Shown piece after piece: positions 18,163-26,859 of a stretch of DNA of 64,000 bases. Both the position numbers and the translations under genes were made by a program. The DNA lies in assembly GCA_963715045.1 (NCBI GenBank), contig CAVQRC010000039.1:248001-312000 (forward strand), given 5' to 3'. The number at the start of each line of letters is the position of its first letter. The first letter of the stretch is position 1. Below the pieces are notes generated by a model. The model was not told the origin of the DNA. It saw nothing but the letters and a program-made list of their open reading frames with translations, and did no database searches. The stretch is from CAVQRC01 sp963715045 (GTDB lineage Bacteria > Planctomycetota > Planctomycetia > Pirellulales > Lacipirellulaceae).

Positions 18163-18209
18163 ACCGGATGATGCACGGGCGGGCGAGTCCGTCGCCGCGA
18201 GGAGATGAG

Positions 18210-18314
18210 ATGCGGGTGGGAATTGCGACCGATCAGGGTGGATTGTGTTTGAAGGAGGAGTTGGAGCGCCATCTCCGCCGACTGGGCAAAGTCACCTCTT
18301 TGGAATCGCCATGA
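18210..18314 (+). pseudogene. rpiB: Ribose-5-phosphate isomerase B remnant with internal deletion
   Basis: Only 34 residues: MRVGIATDQGGLCLKEEL joined to ERHLRRLGKVTSLESP. The first half is the start of RpiB (substrate loop ATD.GG..LKE). The second half resembles the usual C-terminal helix (ERHRRRLAKV-type) of this subgroup. The roughly 100 residues between, with the catalytic Cys, are absent. The ribosome site CGAGGAGATGAG and the ATGA overlap with ubiX are intact, so the reading frame may still aid ubiX translation. Confidence 0.65.
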
Positions 18315-18889
18315 CCAAGCGAATCATTGTCGGGCTGAGCGGGGCTTCGGGAGTCATCTACGGAATCCGCACGCTCCTGCATCTCCAAGCGATGGAGCAT
18401 GTGGAATCCCACCTGGTGATGTCCGCTGGTGCACGCGTCAACATCAAGATCGAGACCAAGTTCGGCGTTGAAGAGGTCGAGCAACTCGCGGATGTCGTTC
18501 ATCGACCCGATAATCTGGCAGCCGCGATCTCTTCGGGGTCGTTCCCAACCGACGGAATGATCGTGATCCCGTGCAGTATCAAGAGTCTTTCGGGAATCGT
18601 GAACTCGTATGCGGATAATCTGCTAGCCCGTGCGGCCGACGTGTGCTTGAAAGAGCGGCGAAAACTCGTACTCGTCGTTCGGGAGACGCCGCTCCACAAA
18701 GGCCATCTGGAAATGATGGTCAAGGCAACCGACCTGGGTGCCTTGATGCTGCCGCCGACGCCCGCCTTCTATCATCAGCCAGAGACCATCGATGACATCA
18801 TCGACCAGACCATCGGCAAGGCCTTCGATTTCTTCGAACTGGAACATCGTCTGTTTCGCCGCTGGGGAGAGAGGGAACCCGAGGTCTGA
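18311..18889 (+). CDS. ubiX: Flavin prenyltransferase UbiX
   Basis: A 192-residue flavoprotein that prenylates FMN to make the cofactor of UbiD-type decarboxylases. The N-terminal FMN loop is VGLSGASGVIYG, followed by IPCSIKSLSGIVNSYADNL and the prenyl-phosphate site RETPLHKGHLEMM. The C-terminal helix IDDIIDQTIGKAFDFF is complete. The ATG overlaps the rpiB-remnant stop. No ubiD is present in the window. Confidence 0.95.
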   Translation: MTKRIIVGLSGASGVIYGIRTLLHLQAMEHVESHLVMSAGARVNIKIETKFGVEEVEQLADVVHRPDNLAAAISSGSFPTDGMIVIPCSIKSLSGIVNSYADNLLARAADVCLKERRKLVLVVRETPLHKGHLEMMVKATDLGALMLPPTPAFYHQPETIDDIIDQTIGKAFDFFELEHRLFRRWGEREPEV

Positions 18890-19010
18890 CCTCTCCTGAA
18901 TGATCAACCGCGACGTGTTCCGGATTCGGCCCCCTCGGTCAGGGCTGCGACTCGCCTACTTCGACGCCGCAGTTTGGAGGTTCTGACCACTGAAGAATCT
19001 ATCCCAGAAC

Positions 19011-19074
19011 CTGAGTGAACGCGTCCCGCGGCCGGGAAATTCGCTTCCTGAAACCAGTGTTGGGATCGGCTCTA
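19011..19074 (-). repeat. R2 dispersed repeat, copy c, overlapping a stop codon
   Basis: On the minus strand it reads TAGAGCCGATCCCAACACTG onward, the TAG being the stop codon of the next gene. The far end on the plus strand is CTGAGTGAACGCGTCCCGCG. Confidence 0.85.
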
Positions 19075-19554
19075 AAACTGAATTTCGCGCCGCTTGCCGA
19101 AACCGGCCTGGTTGTTCAGGTACCAGACCCGCTGCGGCGCAAAGGCGTACAGACGCGTGCGGAATCGCTCGATGAAGTGGTGGAATTCGAACTCCTCGTC
19201 TCCGAATAAATCCTTCACCGTCGGAAACTTCTTGACGTAGCTGGCGAGCACCGCGACCGCTTCGATCCCGGGTTGCACTGCTTTCAAGCGGCCTTCCATC
19301 TGCAGTCCTTCAATGTTGCGCCAGTTGTCGCTGTCGCGATAGATTGCCCCGGCGCAGCAATTCGTGGTGAGGGCCGCAATGATATGACGGCTCCGGGGAC
19401 TGGAGAAGAAATAGAAACTCTGGTTGCGGTAAACGTAGTAAACCGGTGCCGGCCACGGGCCGGGGTCGGCCGTGGCGAGCACGAGCGTTCGTTGGGTCTC
19501 GATGAGCCGGAGAGCAAGAGTTGCCTCGGCACGGATCTCGTTCTCATGACTCAT
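19072..19554 (-). CDS. Pyridoxamine 5'-phosphate oxidase-like flavin-binding protein
   Basis: A 160-residue protein of the split-barrel FMN-binding fold, close to the YhbP/UPF0306 type. The N-terminal helix is followed by strands TLVLATADPGPWPAPVYYVY and FYFFSSPRSRHIIAAL, then IEGLQMEGRLKAV and the C-terminal YAFAPQRVWYLNN. Substrate is unknown; such proteins bind flavin or haem. The start before SHENEIRAEA is chosen from family length, with no strong ribosome site. The TAG stop is shared with the R2 repeat. Confidence 0.8.
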   Translation of the reverse strand: MSHENEIRAEATLALRLIETQRTLVLATADPGPWPAPVYYVYRNQSFYFFSSPRSRHIIAALTTNCCAGAIYRDSDNWRNIEGLQMEGRLKAVQPGIEAVAVLASYVKKFPTVKDLFGDEEFEFHHFIERFRTRLYAFAPQRVWYLNNQAGFGKRREIQF

Positions 19555-19662
19555 GGATCGAGCATCTATTCGAGTTCGACATTTGAAATCCGGCTTGAAT
19601 GACTCCAGCCACTTGCACAAGACTCCGCGACTCTGGCCGCACAGCGACGTTTCACAGCCGAA

Positions 19663-20538
19663 TCATCCCCTCGCTGCCGCTTCGGGCAGCATCAGCAGCG
19701 ACCCGATGAGAAAGCCGATCGCTCCCAGCAGCGTGCACACGAGCGACAGCGTGATCGCTTTCGCATCCGGCGGACCGGGTAAGAACACCGCAAACCCCGC
19801 GGAGATCATGAAACCGAGACAACCCACCAGGTTTGTAAACACGACCCACCAGGAAAGGCTCTGGGGCTCGAACGCCCAGTGTGCGTGGCAGGTCTCGATA
19901 AAGGCCAGGTATCCGGACGCCAGGAACAGGACGGACCCGACGACGTTGGGTACCCAGATCACGAGATCTTGTCGAAACCACGTCAAGGAAGGAATCATGG
20001 CGTCAAACGTATTGAAGTTAAACAGAATCGTGCCCACGAACTGCAGGGCACAGCTCAGCCAGCCGATGTCATGGGGTCGCCAGCCAAAAAACTCGTGTCG
20101 GCATAATGGTCGCGTACCGTCGGGGGTGAATTCGCCCGCATTGGCAGCTTGAAACAATTGCAGGTACGCGGCAATCGTAAACGGGATCGAACCGGCGAAA
20201 AAGATGGCGTTGACTTCCATCGGCTCGAGCGACCACGCACGCGCCAGCGCGGGCGCCAGGCTCAACACACTGGCTCCCGCGAACAGCAGCGAGCCGAGGG
20301 CAAACACGGTGCCAATCCACCAGTTCAGTTGCCACGGCATCCACAGGCAGCGAACGAGTCTGGCCGCGATTCTTTCCGCTTCAGCGGCGGTGCGGATCGC
20401 CAGGCCTTTGCGATGGTGCCGGGAACTCCAGAGTCGCTCGCTGCCGTCGGCCGCGCGAAACACCCGTCGGGTGACGAACGGCCAGGGGCCGGATTGCTCA
20501 ATCAGCTCCAGCAACGAATCGGTTTTACTTCGACTCAA
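19663..20538 (-). CDS. Multi-pass membrane protein, function unknown
   Basis: A 291-residue protein with a soluble N-terminal 65 residues and at least six membrane helices, for example WWIGTVFALGSLLFAGASVL, LQFVGTILFNF, VVGSVLFLASGYLAFI and the last IGFLIGSLLMLPEAA. The first membrane part is reminiscent of YrhK-like domains but I am not certain. It lies 46 bp behind the amidotransferase gene on the same strand, so it may belong to that operon. Confidence 0.65.
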   Translation of the reverse strand: MSRSKTDSLLELIEQSGPWPFVTRRVFRAADGSERLWSSRHHRKGLAIRTAAEAERIAARLVRCLWMPWQLNWWIGTVFALGSLLFAGASVLSLAPALARAWSLEPMEVNAIFFAGSIPFTIAAYLQLFQAANAGEFTPDGTRPLCRHEFFGWRPHDIGWLSCALQFVGTILFNFNTFDAMIPSLTWFRQDLVIWVPNVVGSVLFLASGYLAFIETCHAHWAFEPQSLSWWVVFTNLVGCLGFMISAGFAVFLPGPPDAKAITLSLVCTLLGAIGFLIGSLLMLPEAAARG

Positions 20539-20584
20539 GCCGATTCTCCGTCGCGGGCAACCGCAGTCGCCTCCCCAGGATTCC

Positions 20585-21401
20585 TCATTCGGGAGTGAAC
20601 GCGTGGACCGTCACTTGTCCGTCTTCGACCACGAGAACCGAGGAATCCGGGACCAGCTCCCAATGCTCGTTCAGTTCGTCCAGCGGCTCCGACAGGACGA
20701 TGACCGCGCCGTCGGGCAGCGGCTCGTACGTACCGTCGATCTCGCGTAAAGCATGCATGTGACGGCTGTGATACAGCGTCCGCGACTCGTTGTGGCTCGA
20801 GTAACGGACCGCCCACAGCCGCTGGCCATCCGTGGCGCAGGCGCTGAAGAAGATCGGCCGCTCGATGCCCGCGTCTTTCCGTGCCCGCTCGACGTGTCCC
20901 ATCGTCCGCGCGAGCGCGGCCGGGGGATCGTCACGCAAGCCGAACGTCAAGGCCAGGAAAAACAGCGTCTCCGAATCGGTCGATCCTTGGACCGAGGGAA
21001 ACAGCTCGGGATCCACGTCGAACAGCAACTGGCGTTTCAGCTTGCTGAACTCCGGCACGGAACCGTTGTGCTGGAACAACCAGTTCTCGAAGGTGAACGG
21101 ATGGCAATTCGTGTTTTGCACTGGTGTCCCGGTCGCCGCGCGAACGTGCGACAGAAACAGGCCGGACTCGATGTGCTCCGCCAGGTTGTGGAAGTTCGCG
21201 TCGTTCCAGGCCGGGTGCGTGTCGCGATACACGCCCGGTGTCTCGGACGTTGCCGTACCAGCCGACGCCGAATCCGTCGCCGTTGGTCGTTTCGACGTTT
21301 TGCCGCGCATGCCGACTCTGGTCGATCAGCGAATGGTCCGGACGCGTCAACAGTGCGCTCAGGGGAATCGACGGTCCTGCATAGGCAAGCCACCGGCACA
21401 T
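20585..21401 (-). pseudogene. Class II glutamine amidotransferase (YafJ/EgtC-like), frameshifted
   Basis: An Ntn-hydrolase whose catalytic Cys is residue 2 (MCRWLAYAG). The first frame runs to GDGFGVGWYGNVRDT. The second continues PGVYRDTHPAWNDANF, then SHVRAATGTPVQNTNCHPF, WLFQHNGSV and DSETLFFLAL, all family motifs. The span is 817 nt, one over a multiple of three, so one indel near 21240 breaks it. Without a synthase partner domain it probably hydrolyses a gamma-glutamyl amide. It follows the phytochelatin-synthase-like gene by 113 bp. Confidence 0.85.
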
Positions 21402-21514
21402 GGTTGATTCCTCAGGTTTTGCAAGAGCTGGTTCACGAAGAGCCGATTCGTTCTCTGGTTTCAGCCACCGGTCGTCTCGGCCGGGGACACACGCGGCGAG
21501 GTCGCGGGCAAGCC

Positions 21515-22174
21515 CTAGGCGTTCGCCGGCGCTTCTCGCCGGCTGACGATCAAGAAGCCGCGACTCTTCTGCGATGTCGAATCCGTTGACGTGAGTGCAT
21601 CGAACAGCACGTCCGCTTTGACCCAGCACGGCGGCAGTTTGTAGCGCGCGACGTCCATCAACAAGAATCGGTCGTCGCCCGCATGGTAGGCGGCCAGCGG
21701 CGAGAAGTGCCCGCCCCCTTTCTGATGCAGCGTTTGGCGGTTGAAGTCGACGATCACTCGCCTGTGAGGCGATTTCAGCGCCGCGACCAGCAGCTTGCGG
21801 CAACCAGGCTCGTCCAGCGAGTCAGCGAAATGGGTTTCGACGTGCACGTCGAAGACATCCAGGATGCTGGCCAGTTGTTCCAGCGTGTTGCCCCCTTTTT
21901 CGACATCCAGTGGACGCCGGCGATGCAGCACGGCATCGGTGAACAGATTGTCCTGCGTGAACATCTTGTACGGATAGATCTGCGGATCGTCGGGGGCGTC
22001 GTCGACACCGAGCGAGTTCAGCACCGTGACACTACTGGCGATGCCGCAGTAGGTCAGAAATCTTTCGCTGACGAAATAGCGACAGATGGTCCAGAAGTGC
22101 CCTTTGACGTCGGCGGCGTCGAAGAGGGCGGCCCCGGCGTCGGTGTCGCAGTAGATCACGTCGTCGTCTGGCAT
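21515..22174 (-). CDS. Phytochelatin synthase-like cysteine peptidase
   Basis: A 219-residue protein matching the N-terminal catalytic domain of phytochelatin synthase (papain-like fold). The expected triad is present: Cys43 in TYCGIASSVTVLNSLG, His156 in GGGHFSPLAAYH and Asp174 in LLMDVARYKLPP; the His-Asp spacing of 18 equals that of the plant enzyme. It lacks the Cys-rich C-terminal half, as do cyanobacterial versions that mainly hydrolyse glutathione to gamma-glutamylcysteine. No signal peptide from the ATG chosen, which has GAGAGG upstream. It lies 55 bp after the gad gene. Confidence 0.88.
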   Translation of the reverse strand: MPDDDVIYCDTDAGAALFDAADVKGHFWTICRYFVSERFLTYCGIASSVTVLNSLGVDDAPDDPQIYPYKMFTQDNLFTDAVLHRRRPLDVEKGGNTLEQLASILDVFDVHVETHFADSLDEPGCRKLLVAALKSPHRRVIVDFNRQTLHQKGGGHFSPLAAYHAGDDRFLLMDVARYKLPPCWVKADVLFDALTSTDSTSQKSRGFLIVSRREAPANA

Positions 22175-22229
22175 CTTGGACCTCTCGAAGTGCGGCTCCG
22201 CAAGTCGCGGGCATCGAATCATAACTGCG

Positions 22230-23627
22230 TCAGTGATGAAAACCGGATGCCTCGGCGGCCGTCATCGGCGTCTGGACGGGGTGCTGCTTGAAGTAGTCGA
22301 GGGCGCGCTTCATGTCGTCAACCAAGAGCGAGCCCAGGTCGCGGCTGACGCCGTGACGGACGAGAATCCGTTGGATCGAAAGATCCTGACGATTGGCAGG
22401 CAGGGAGTACGCGGGGACTTGCCAGCCGCGACTACGGAGGCGATCGGCCAGGTCGTAGAGGCTGAATCCCGGATCCGCGCCGTCTTTCATCTTCCAGCAC
22501 AACGCCGGAATGCCGGCGTTCATGTCGCCGTCATAGATGACCTCGAACGGCCCGAGTTTGCCGATTTCACGGGCAATGTACTCTGCGGTCTCATAGCAGG
22601 CGGTGTGAATCTTGCGGTAGCCTTCCCTGCCCAGGCGAAGGAAGTTGTAGTACTGACAGACGATCTGGCCGCCCGGCCGGGAGAAGTTCAGGGCAATGTC
22701 GCGCATGTTGCCGCCCAGGTAGTTCACCCAGAAGACCTCCTCTTCCGGCAGGTCCTGCTCCTCGCGCCAGATCACCCAGCCTACGCCCAGCGGCGACAAG
22801 CCGAACTTGTGGCCCGACGCGTTGATCGATTTGACGCGGGGAATGCGGAAATCCCACACCAGATCCGGGGCGCAGAACGGGGCGAGAAAGCCGCCGCTGG
22901 CGCCATCGACATGCATCCGGATGTCCAGCCCCTTTTCCTTCTCGAGTTCATCCAAAGCGTCCGCGACGGCCTTCACCGGCTCGTATTGGCAGGTGAAGGT
23001 AACGCCCAGGGTCGGCACCACGCCGATGGTGTTTTCGTCACACCGCTTGAGGACCTCTTCGGGCGTCATGATCAGGCGGTCGTGCTCCATCGGGATCTCG
23101 CGTAACTCGATGTCCCAATAGCGGGCGAATTTGTGCCAGCAGATCTGCACCGGGCCGCTGATCATGTTCGGCTTATCGATTGGCTTGCCCGCGGCTTTCC
23201 GCTTTGCCTCCCAACTCCGCTTCATCGCCATCCCGCCCAGCATGGCCGCTTCGCTGGAGCCCGTGGTCGAGCAACCGATCGTGTTGGCGGCGGTGGGTGA
23301 ATTCCATAGATCGGCCAGCATGTGGACGCAGCGGGCCTCGATTTCGGCCGTCTGCGGATACTCGTCCTTGTCGATCATGTTCTTGTCCATGCACTCGTCC
23401 ATGAGCTGGTGGACCTCGGGTTCCGCCCAGGTCTGGCAGAAGGTCGCCAGATTCTGTCGGGAGTTGCCGTCCAGCATCAGTTCGTCGTGCACGACGGAAT
23501 AGGCGTGCCGCGGATCCTGCTCGGTCTTCGGAAACCTGTATTTCGGCATGCTCACCGACAAATCTACAGATGCGTAGACCTCATCTTCGAGGTCTTCGCG
23601 GATGGAATCTCTGTCGTGTAGCGGCAT
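22230..23627 (-). CDS. gadB: Glutamate decarboxylase
   Basis: A 465-residue PLP enzyme making GABA and CO2 from glutamate, consuming a proton. Length equals E. coli GadB (466). The PLP-binding lysine is Lys274 in INASGHKFGLSPLG, with HVDGASGGFLAPF upstream as the cofactor Asp motif. The C-terminal end SGFHH resembles the pH-responsive tail with a terminal His. The ATG follows AGGAGCGAGAA. No GadC antiporter is adjacent; the next genes in the same direction are phytochelatin-synthase-like and a class II amidotransferase, all acting on glutamyl compounds. Confidence 0.95.
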   Translation of the reverse strand: MPLHDRDSIREDLEDEVYASVDLSVSMPKYRFPKTEQDPRHAYSVVHDELMLDGNSRQNLATFCQTWAEPEVHQLMDECMDKNMIDKDEYPQTAEIEARCVHMLADLWNSPTAANTIGCSTTGSSEAAMLGGMAMKRSWEAKRKAAGKPIDKPNMISGPVQICWHKFARYWDIELREIPMEHDRLIMTPEEVLKRCDENTIGVVPTLGVTFTCQYEPVKAVADALDELEKEKGLDIRMHVDGASGGFLAPFCAPDLVWDFRIPRVKSINASGHKFGLSPLGVGWVIWREEQDLPEEEVFWVNYLGGNMRDIALNFSRPGGQIVCQYYNFLRLGREGYRKIHTACYETAEYIAREIGKLGPFEVIYDGDMNAGIPALCWKMKDGADPGFSLYDLADRLRSRGWQVPAYSLPANRQDLSIQRILVRHGVSRDLGSLLVDDMKRALDYFKQHPVQTPMTAAEASGFHH

Positions 23628-23790
23628 TTCTCGCTCCTGTCCTGTAAGTATCGCCTGCTGCTGGTCAGTCTACCGGCACTGCGCTGCTGTTGCTGTTGAT
23701 CACCTTGGGTGTCCAACCGCGTCGCCCAAACGATGCATCAGACGTGTGGCGAGCATGACGAAGTCATCATGCGACCTGCAGTCCAAGAAC

Positions 23791-23854
23791 CTCGATGAGC
23801 GTGTCCCACGGCCGGGGAATCTGGTAGCTGAAGCTGGTTGTCGGATCGGCTCTA
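23791..23854 (-). repeat. R2 dispersed repeat, copy d, overlapping a stop codon
   Basis: Minus strand: TAGAGCCGATCCGACAACCA onward, the TAG being the stop of the phosphatase gene. The far end is CTCATCGAGGTTC. Near-identical to copies a and g. Confidence 0.88.
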
Positions 23855-25070
23855 AAAATGGTTCAACCGGATCTCGATGAACGTCAGATCATCTTCGAGT
23901 CGAATCCCAGCGGAATACTTCAAGAGTTCGTCCTCCAGGGCGGTCATTTGAATGTCCGTTTGCGGATACCCCTGCGCTGTCAGAATGCCGATCAGGCCGT
24001 CCACGTCGAGCATTTGTTTTTCCGCGTTGTGCACTTCGACGGCGCCGTCGCTGAATAGCAGCAGGTGGTCACCTTCGCGGATCCGGACGCTGGTTTCCGC
24101 GTAAGCGGCGTCTTCCAGAATTCCGAACGGCAGGCCCCCAATTTCCAGCCGCTCGTGTGTGCCGTCAGCGCGTGCCAGCAACACCTCGGGACCACCGGCA
24201 CCCGCAAATCGAAACGTACGCTGCTGGAGGTCGACCAGTCCGCAGACGGCCGTGGCGAACGACTGGTCCGACTTCACGACCCTGACGACTTCCTTGTTGA
24301 TCGTATCTGCGAACTTCGCCGGATTGGTGAGCAGGCCGTGATAGCGATCCCACAAAGAGCTGAGATGCATCGTGTACAGGGCGGCCGCGACACCGTGCCC
24401 CATCACGTCGGCCAGCAGCAGACCGTATTGGTCGTCGTTGAGTTTCCTGATCGCGTAGTAATCACCCCCGATGATGTCATGGGGAACATAGTGCGTGGTG
24501 AACCGGATGCGAGAGTCCTCGGGAATGTCATCCTGGACGGCGAGTTGCTGGATCGCTCGCGCTCGCTCCAGGTCGCGGACCGAGGCGGTGCAGTCCTGAA
24601 AGATCTCGACCCCACCCACCACCTCCCGTCCGCGAATTGTGGACCGGGGCAACGCTCACTTGCATCGGTATCCGCTGCCCTTCCTTTCCCTGGGCGAACA
24701 CCAGCAGCGAGCCCGTGCTGCCGGCATCGGTGACCATCGCCCGATGCAGGGGGCAATACTCCTCTCCGCACAAGGCGTGGCCGTCCTTGTCGGTGTGACA
24801 GAGGACGCTGTCGAAGCAGTGACGCCCGACCACGTCCTCGGCGCTCCAGCCCGTAATTCGTTCCGCCGAGTCGCTCCAGTAGACAATTCTGCGGTCCGGG
24901 TCGCACACGTAGATGCCGTCGTTCAGCGAGTCGACGATCGCCGCGATATCGATCGCGGCAAGGTTGTCCAAGGGGGATTGAGACCGGGCTACCCCGCTGT
25001 CTTCGCTGGGCCGCTTGTTGCCCTCTGGAACTTCCACTGGCTTGGCTTCCGCGTTGTCCGGTTTGTCCAT
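23852..25070 (-). pseudogene. PAS-SpoIIE (PP2C-type) phosphatase, frameshifted
   Basis: A signalling phosphatase with a PAS domain (IVDSLNDGIYVCDPDRRIVYW to PIHRA-like LHRAMV) followed by a SpoIIE/RsbU domain (GGDYYAIRKL, LLLADVMGHGVAAAL with metal Asp, LLLFSDGAVEVH). The PAS frame passes VSVAPVHNS, then must shift one base near 24630 to continue as RGREVVGGVEIFQDCT and the short coiled linker into the catalytic part. Length is 1,219 nt, one over a multiple of three. Such proteins dephosphorylate anti-sigma-factor antagonists. I favour an assembly indel in a working gene. ATG before DKPDNAE is chosen; a TTG lies 11 codons upstream. Confidence 0.85.
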
Positions 25071-25120
25071 CGCCACCGTCTTGTCTCCCGTCGTTGAGCT
25101 CAACAGTCAACCGTTGCCTG

Positions 25121-25273
25121 TCATGGTCCGGACCGAAACAGTCGCAGCGCCAGGTTGAGTCCCACCGTCAGCAACAGACTCCCCAGGATGGAAATGTGCA
25201 GGTGAAAGAAGAAATTGAGTCCGATCAGTACCGCCACGAACAGGGCGAGCTGCCAGGCCACACTTGAATTCAT
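25121..25273 (-). CDS. Small membrane protein, 50 residues
   Basis: Two hydrophobic segments (VAWQLALFVAVLIGLNFFF and ISILGSLLLTVGLNLALRLF) in only 50 residues, with GGGGACC before the ATG. Function unknown. It sits just upstream of the phosphatase gene on the same strand. Confidence 0.55.
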   Translation of the reverse strand: MNSSVAWQLALFVAVLIGLNFFFHLHISILGSLLLTVGLNLALRLFRSGP

Positions 25274-25460
25274 AGCGGTCCCCGAAGATTGAATCACACC
25301 GAGCGTGCACCCTGGCACGATCTCAGCAGGGTCGAGTCCCGCGTGCATGGCAGGCCGGGACTCCGCACGCTCCTCCCGGAAGCCGGCGATCTGCTGCTGC
25401 ACGGAGATGAACGAGTCGAGTTCGCTGGCCTGAAGCCAGGCCAGTTACCAATGCCAGAAC

Positions 25461-25524
25461 TTCGCTGAATGTGTCCTGCGGCCGGGTATTTCGGTAGCGG
25501 AAGCCAGTTCTGGATTCGGCACTA
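25461..25524 (-). repeat. R2 dispersed repeat, copy e (diverged), overlapping a stop codon
   Basis: Minus strand begins TAGTGCCGAATCCAGAACTG, where TAG is the stop of the DUF1269 gene. It keeps the GCGGCCGGGTATTTCGGTAG block on the plus strand. Confidence 0.75.
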
Positions 25525-26022
25525 AGCCGAGGCCGGCTTGGCCCCGTCGAGGGCGGTCTGCAGTTTGGCTTGATCCTCGTGCGAGAGGGAAGTCTGCAGA
25601 ATCGTTCCGCCGAAGCTCTTGATTTCATCGACTACCTTGTCCGGCGTCGCGCTGCGAATCAAGACGAACAGGACCGACGTATTCGGCTGAAGGCCATCGG
25701 CCAGCTTCTTCATGAATTTGTCGTCGATACCGACGTCGCCCAACGCCCCCGAAACGGCTCCCGCCGAAGCACCGACGGCGGCGCCCAGCAGAGGATTCAG
25801 GAACAACAGGCCGATCAGCGAGCCCCAGAAACCACCCGAGACGGCCCCGGCCGCCGTGAGGTTGACGGCCTGGTGCAACTTGATCTTGCCGGCTTCATTC
25901 TTGACGGCGACCACCGCGTCTTCCATGTCAATCAGGTATTCCCGCTGCAACTTGACCAGCGCCAGCCGGACTTCCTGGGCCTGATGCGGGTCGTCGTATC
26001 CGATCGCGACAAATGTCGACAT
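25522..26022 (-). CDS. DUF1269 family membrane protein
   Basis: A 166-residue protein: N-terminal alpha/beta segment (TFVAIGYDDPHQAQEVRLAL and LIDMEDAVVAVKNEAGKI), a glycine-rich hydrophobic hairpin (GGFWGSLIGLLFLNPLLGAAVGA) and a C-terminal domain (FMKKLADGLQPNTSVLFVLI). This layout is typical of DUF1269. Function unknown; often found among stress genes. The ribosome site AAGGAG lies eight bases before the ATG. Confidence 0.88.
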   Translation of the reverse strand: MSTFVAIGYDDPHQAQEVRLALVKLQREYLIDMEDAVVAVKNEAGKIKLHQAVNLTAAGAVSGGFWGSLIGLLFLNPLLGAAVGASAGAVSGALGDVGIDDKFMKKLADGLQPNTSVLFVLIRSATPDKVVDEIKSFGGTILQTSLSHEDQAKLQTALDGAKPASA

Positions 26023-26281
26023 TGAGCTTCTCCTTTAAAAACATACCGCGCTGAGGTGTGGATGAGTTGAGAACCGCCCGGATTCGTGGCGGTCCAGACC
26101 GAGTGCCCAAACTGCCTGGCGAATCCATCGCTGAATTTAGATCAAATGGGCGACTTACGACAGGGTCCCGGACGGCATGTCGTGCGGGCACTCCGAAACA
26201 GGTACCCGGCAGTCAGCGAGGCCGTCGCCGTCGAGGCGATGTGAGACGCCCGCGCGGCTTCCCCACTCGGCGTGAGCCCAT

Positions 26282-26599
26282 TCAGGTGGATACGCTATTC
26301 GTCCGCTTCACTGCCGGCTTCGACTTCCCTGCCCGCTTCGACGTCGACAGAAGTGCCTTCACTTCGAGACCCTCTTTGTTGACAGTGACGTCCGTCCCCG
26401 GCGCCTTGACCTCGAGTCCTTTGCCTCTTTCGAGATTGACGTCGACTCCGGGTAATTCCACCGAGAGACCGCCCTGCTCGCTTCGCTGCTGGTCGGCAGT
26501 CACGTTTTCCGCTTCGCCCTGGGCGTCATCCTCGCGGGGGCCGCATCCTGGCAGCCACAAGCTGGCCGCCAGAACAATCCTGATCCCATACCGGTTCAT
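26282..26599 (-). CDS. Small lipoprotein
   Basis: A 105-residue protein with a lipoprotein signal peptide (IRIVLAASLWLPGC, lipobox LPGC). The mature part is hydrophilic and holds an imperfect internal repeat: VELPGVDVNLERGKGLEVKA and APGTDVTVNKEGLEVKA. The tail is basic. Function unknown. GGAGAATTCG precedes the ATG. Inferred location: outer or inner membrane, periplasmic face. Confidence 0.7.
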   Translation of the reverse strand: MNRYGIRIVLAASLWLPGCGPREDDAQGEAENVTADQQRSEQGGLSVELPGVDVNLERGKGLEVKAPGTDVTVNKEGLEVKALLSTSKRAGKSKPAVKRTNSVST

Positions 26600-26781
26600 C
26601 GAATTCTCCAAGAAAAATGCACGATCAATCCTCTGCGGCAATCCCGCGCAGCGAAGGATCAACGGAATGTCGCCTGGATGATTCTGGTCTATCCAACCGC
26701 ATCAGGATAGAATCCGCACATCAATCTGCAAGCGGTCAGGGGGGCGGTAGACTTGGACGGGATTGAAAAGCGGTCCCAAAA

Positions 26782-26849
26782 CCTCGCTGGAACTTGTCCC
26801 AAAGCTGGAGAATCTGGTCGCCGAAGCCGATTCGGGGATCGGTTCGAAA
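26782..26849 (+). repeat. R2-like dispersed repeat, copy f (most diverged)
   Basis: Plus strand: ACCTCGCTGGAACTTGTCCC through GGAGAATCTGGTCGCCGAAG to GGGGATCGGTTCGAAA. It matches the R2 consensus in order and spacing but with many changes. It lies 10 bp upstream of the kinase start rather than at a stop codon. Confidence 0.6.
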
Positions 26850-26859
26850 TACCTGGTCG

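Noticed and set aside
22176..23105. A 309-codon plus-strand frame opposite gad
   Set aside because: A shadow of the gad coding sequence with no recognisable domain or ribosome site.
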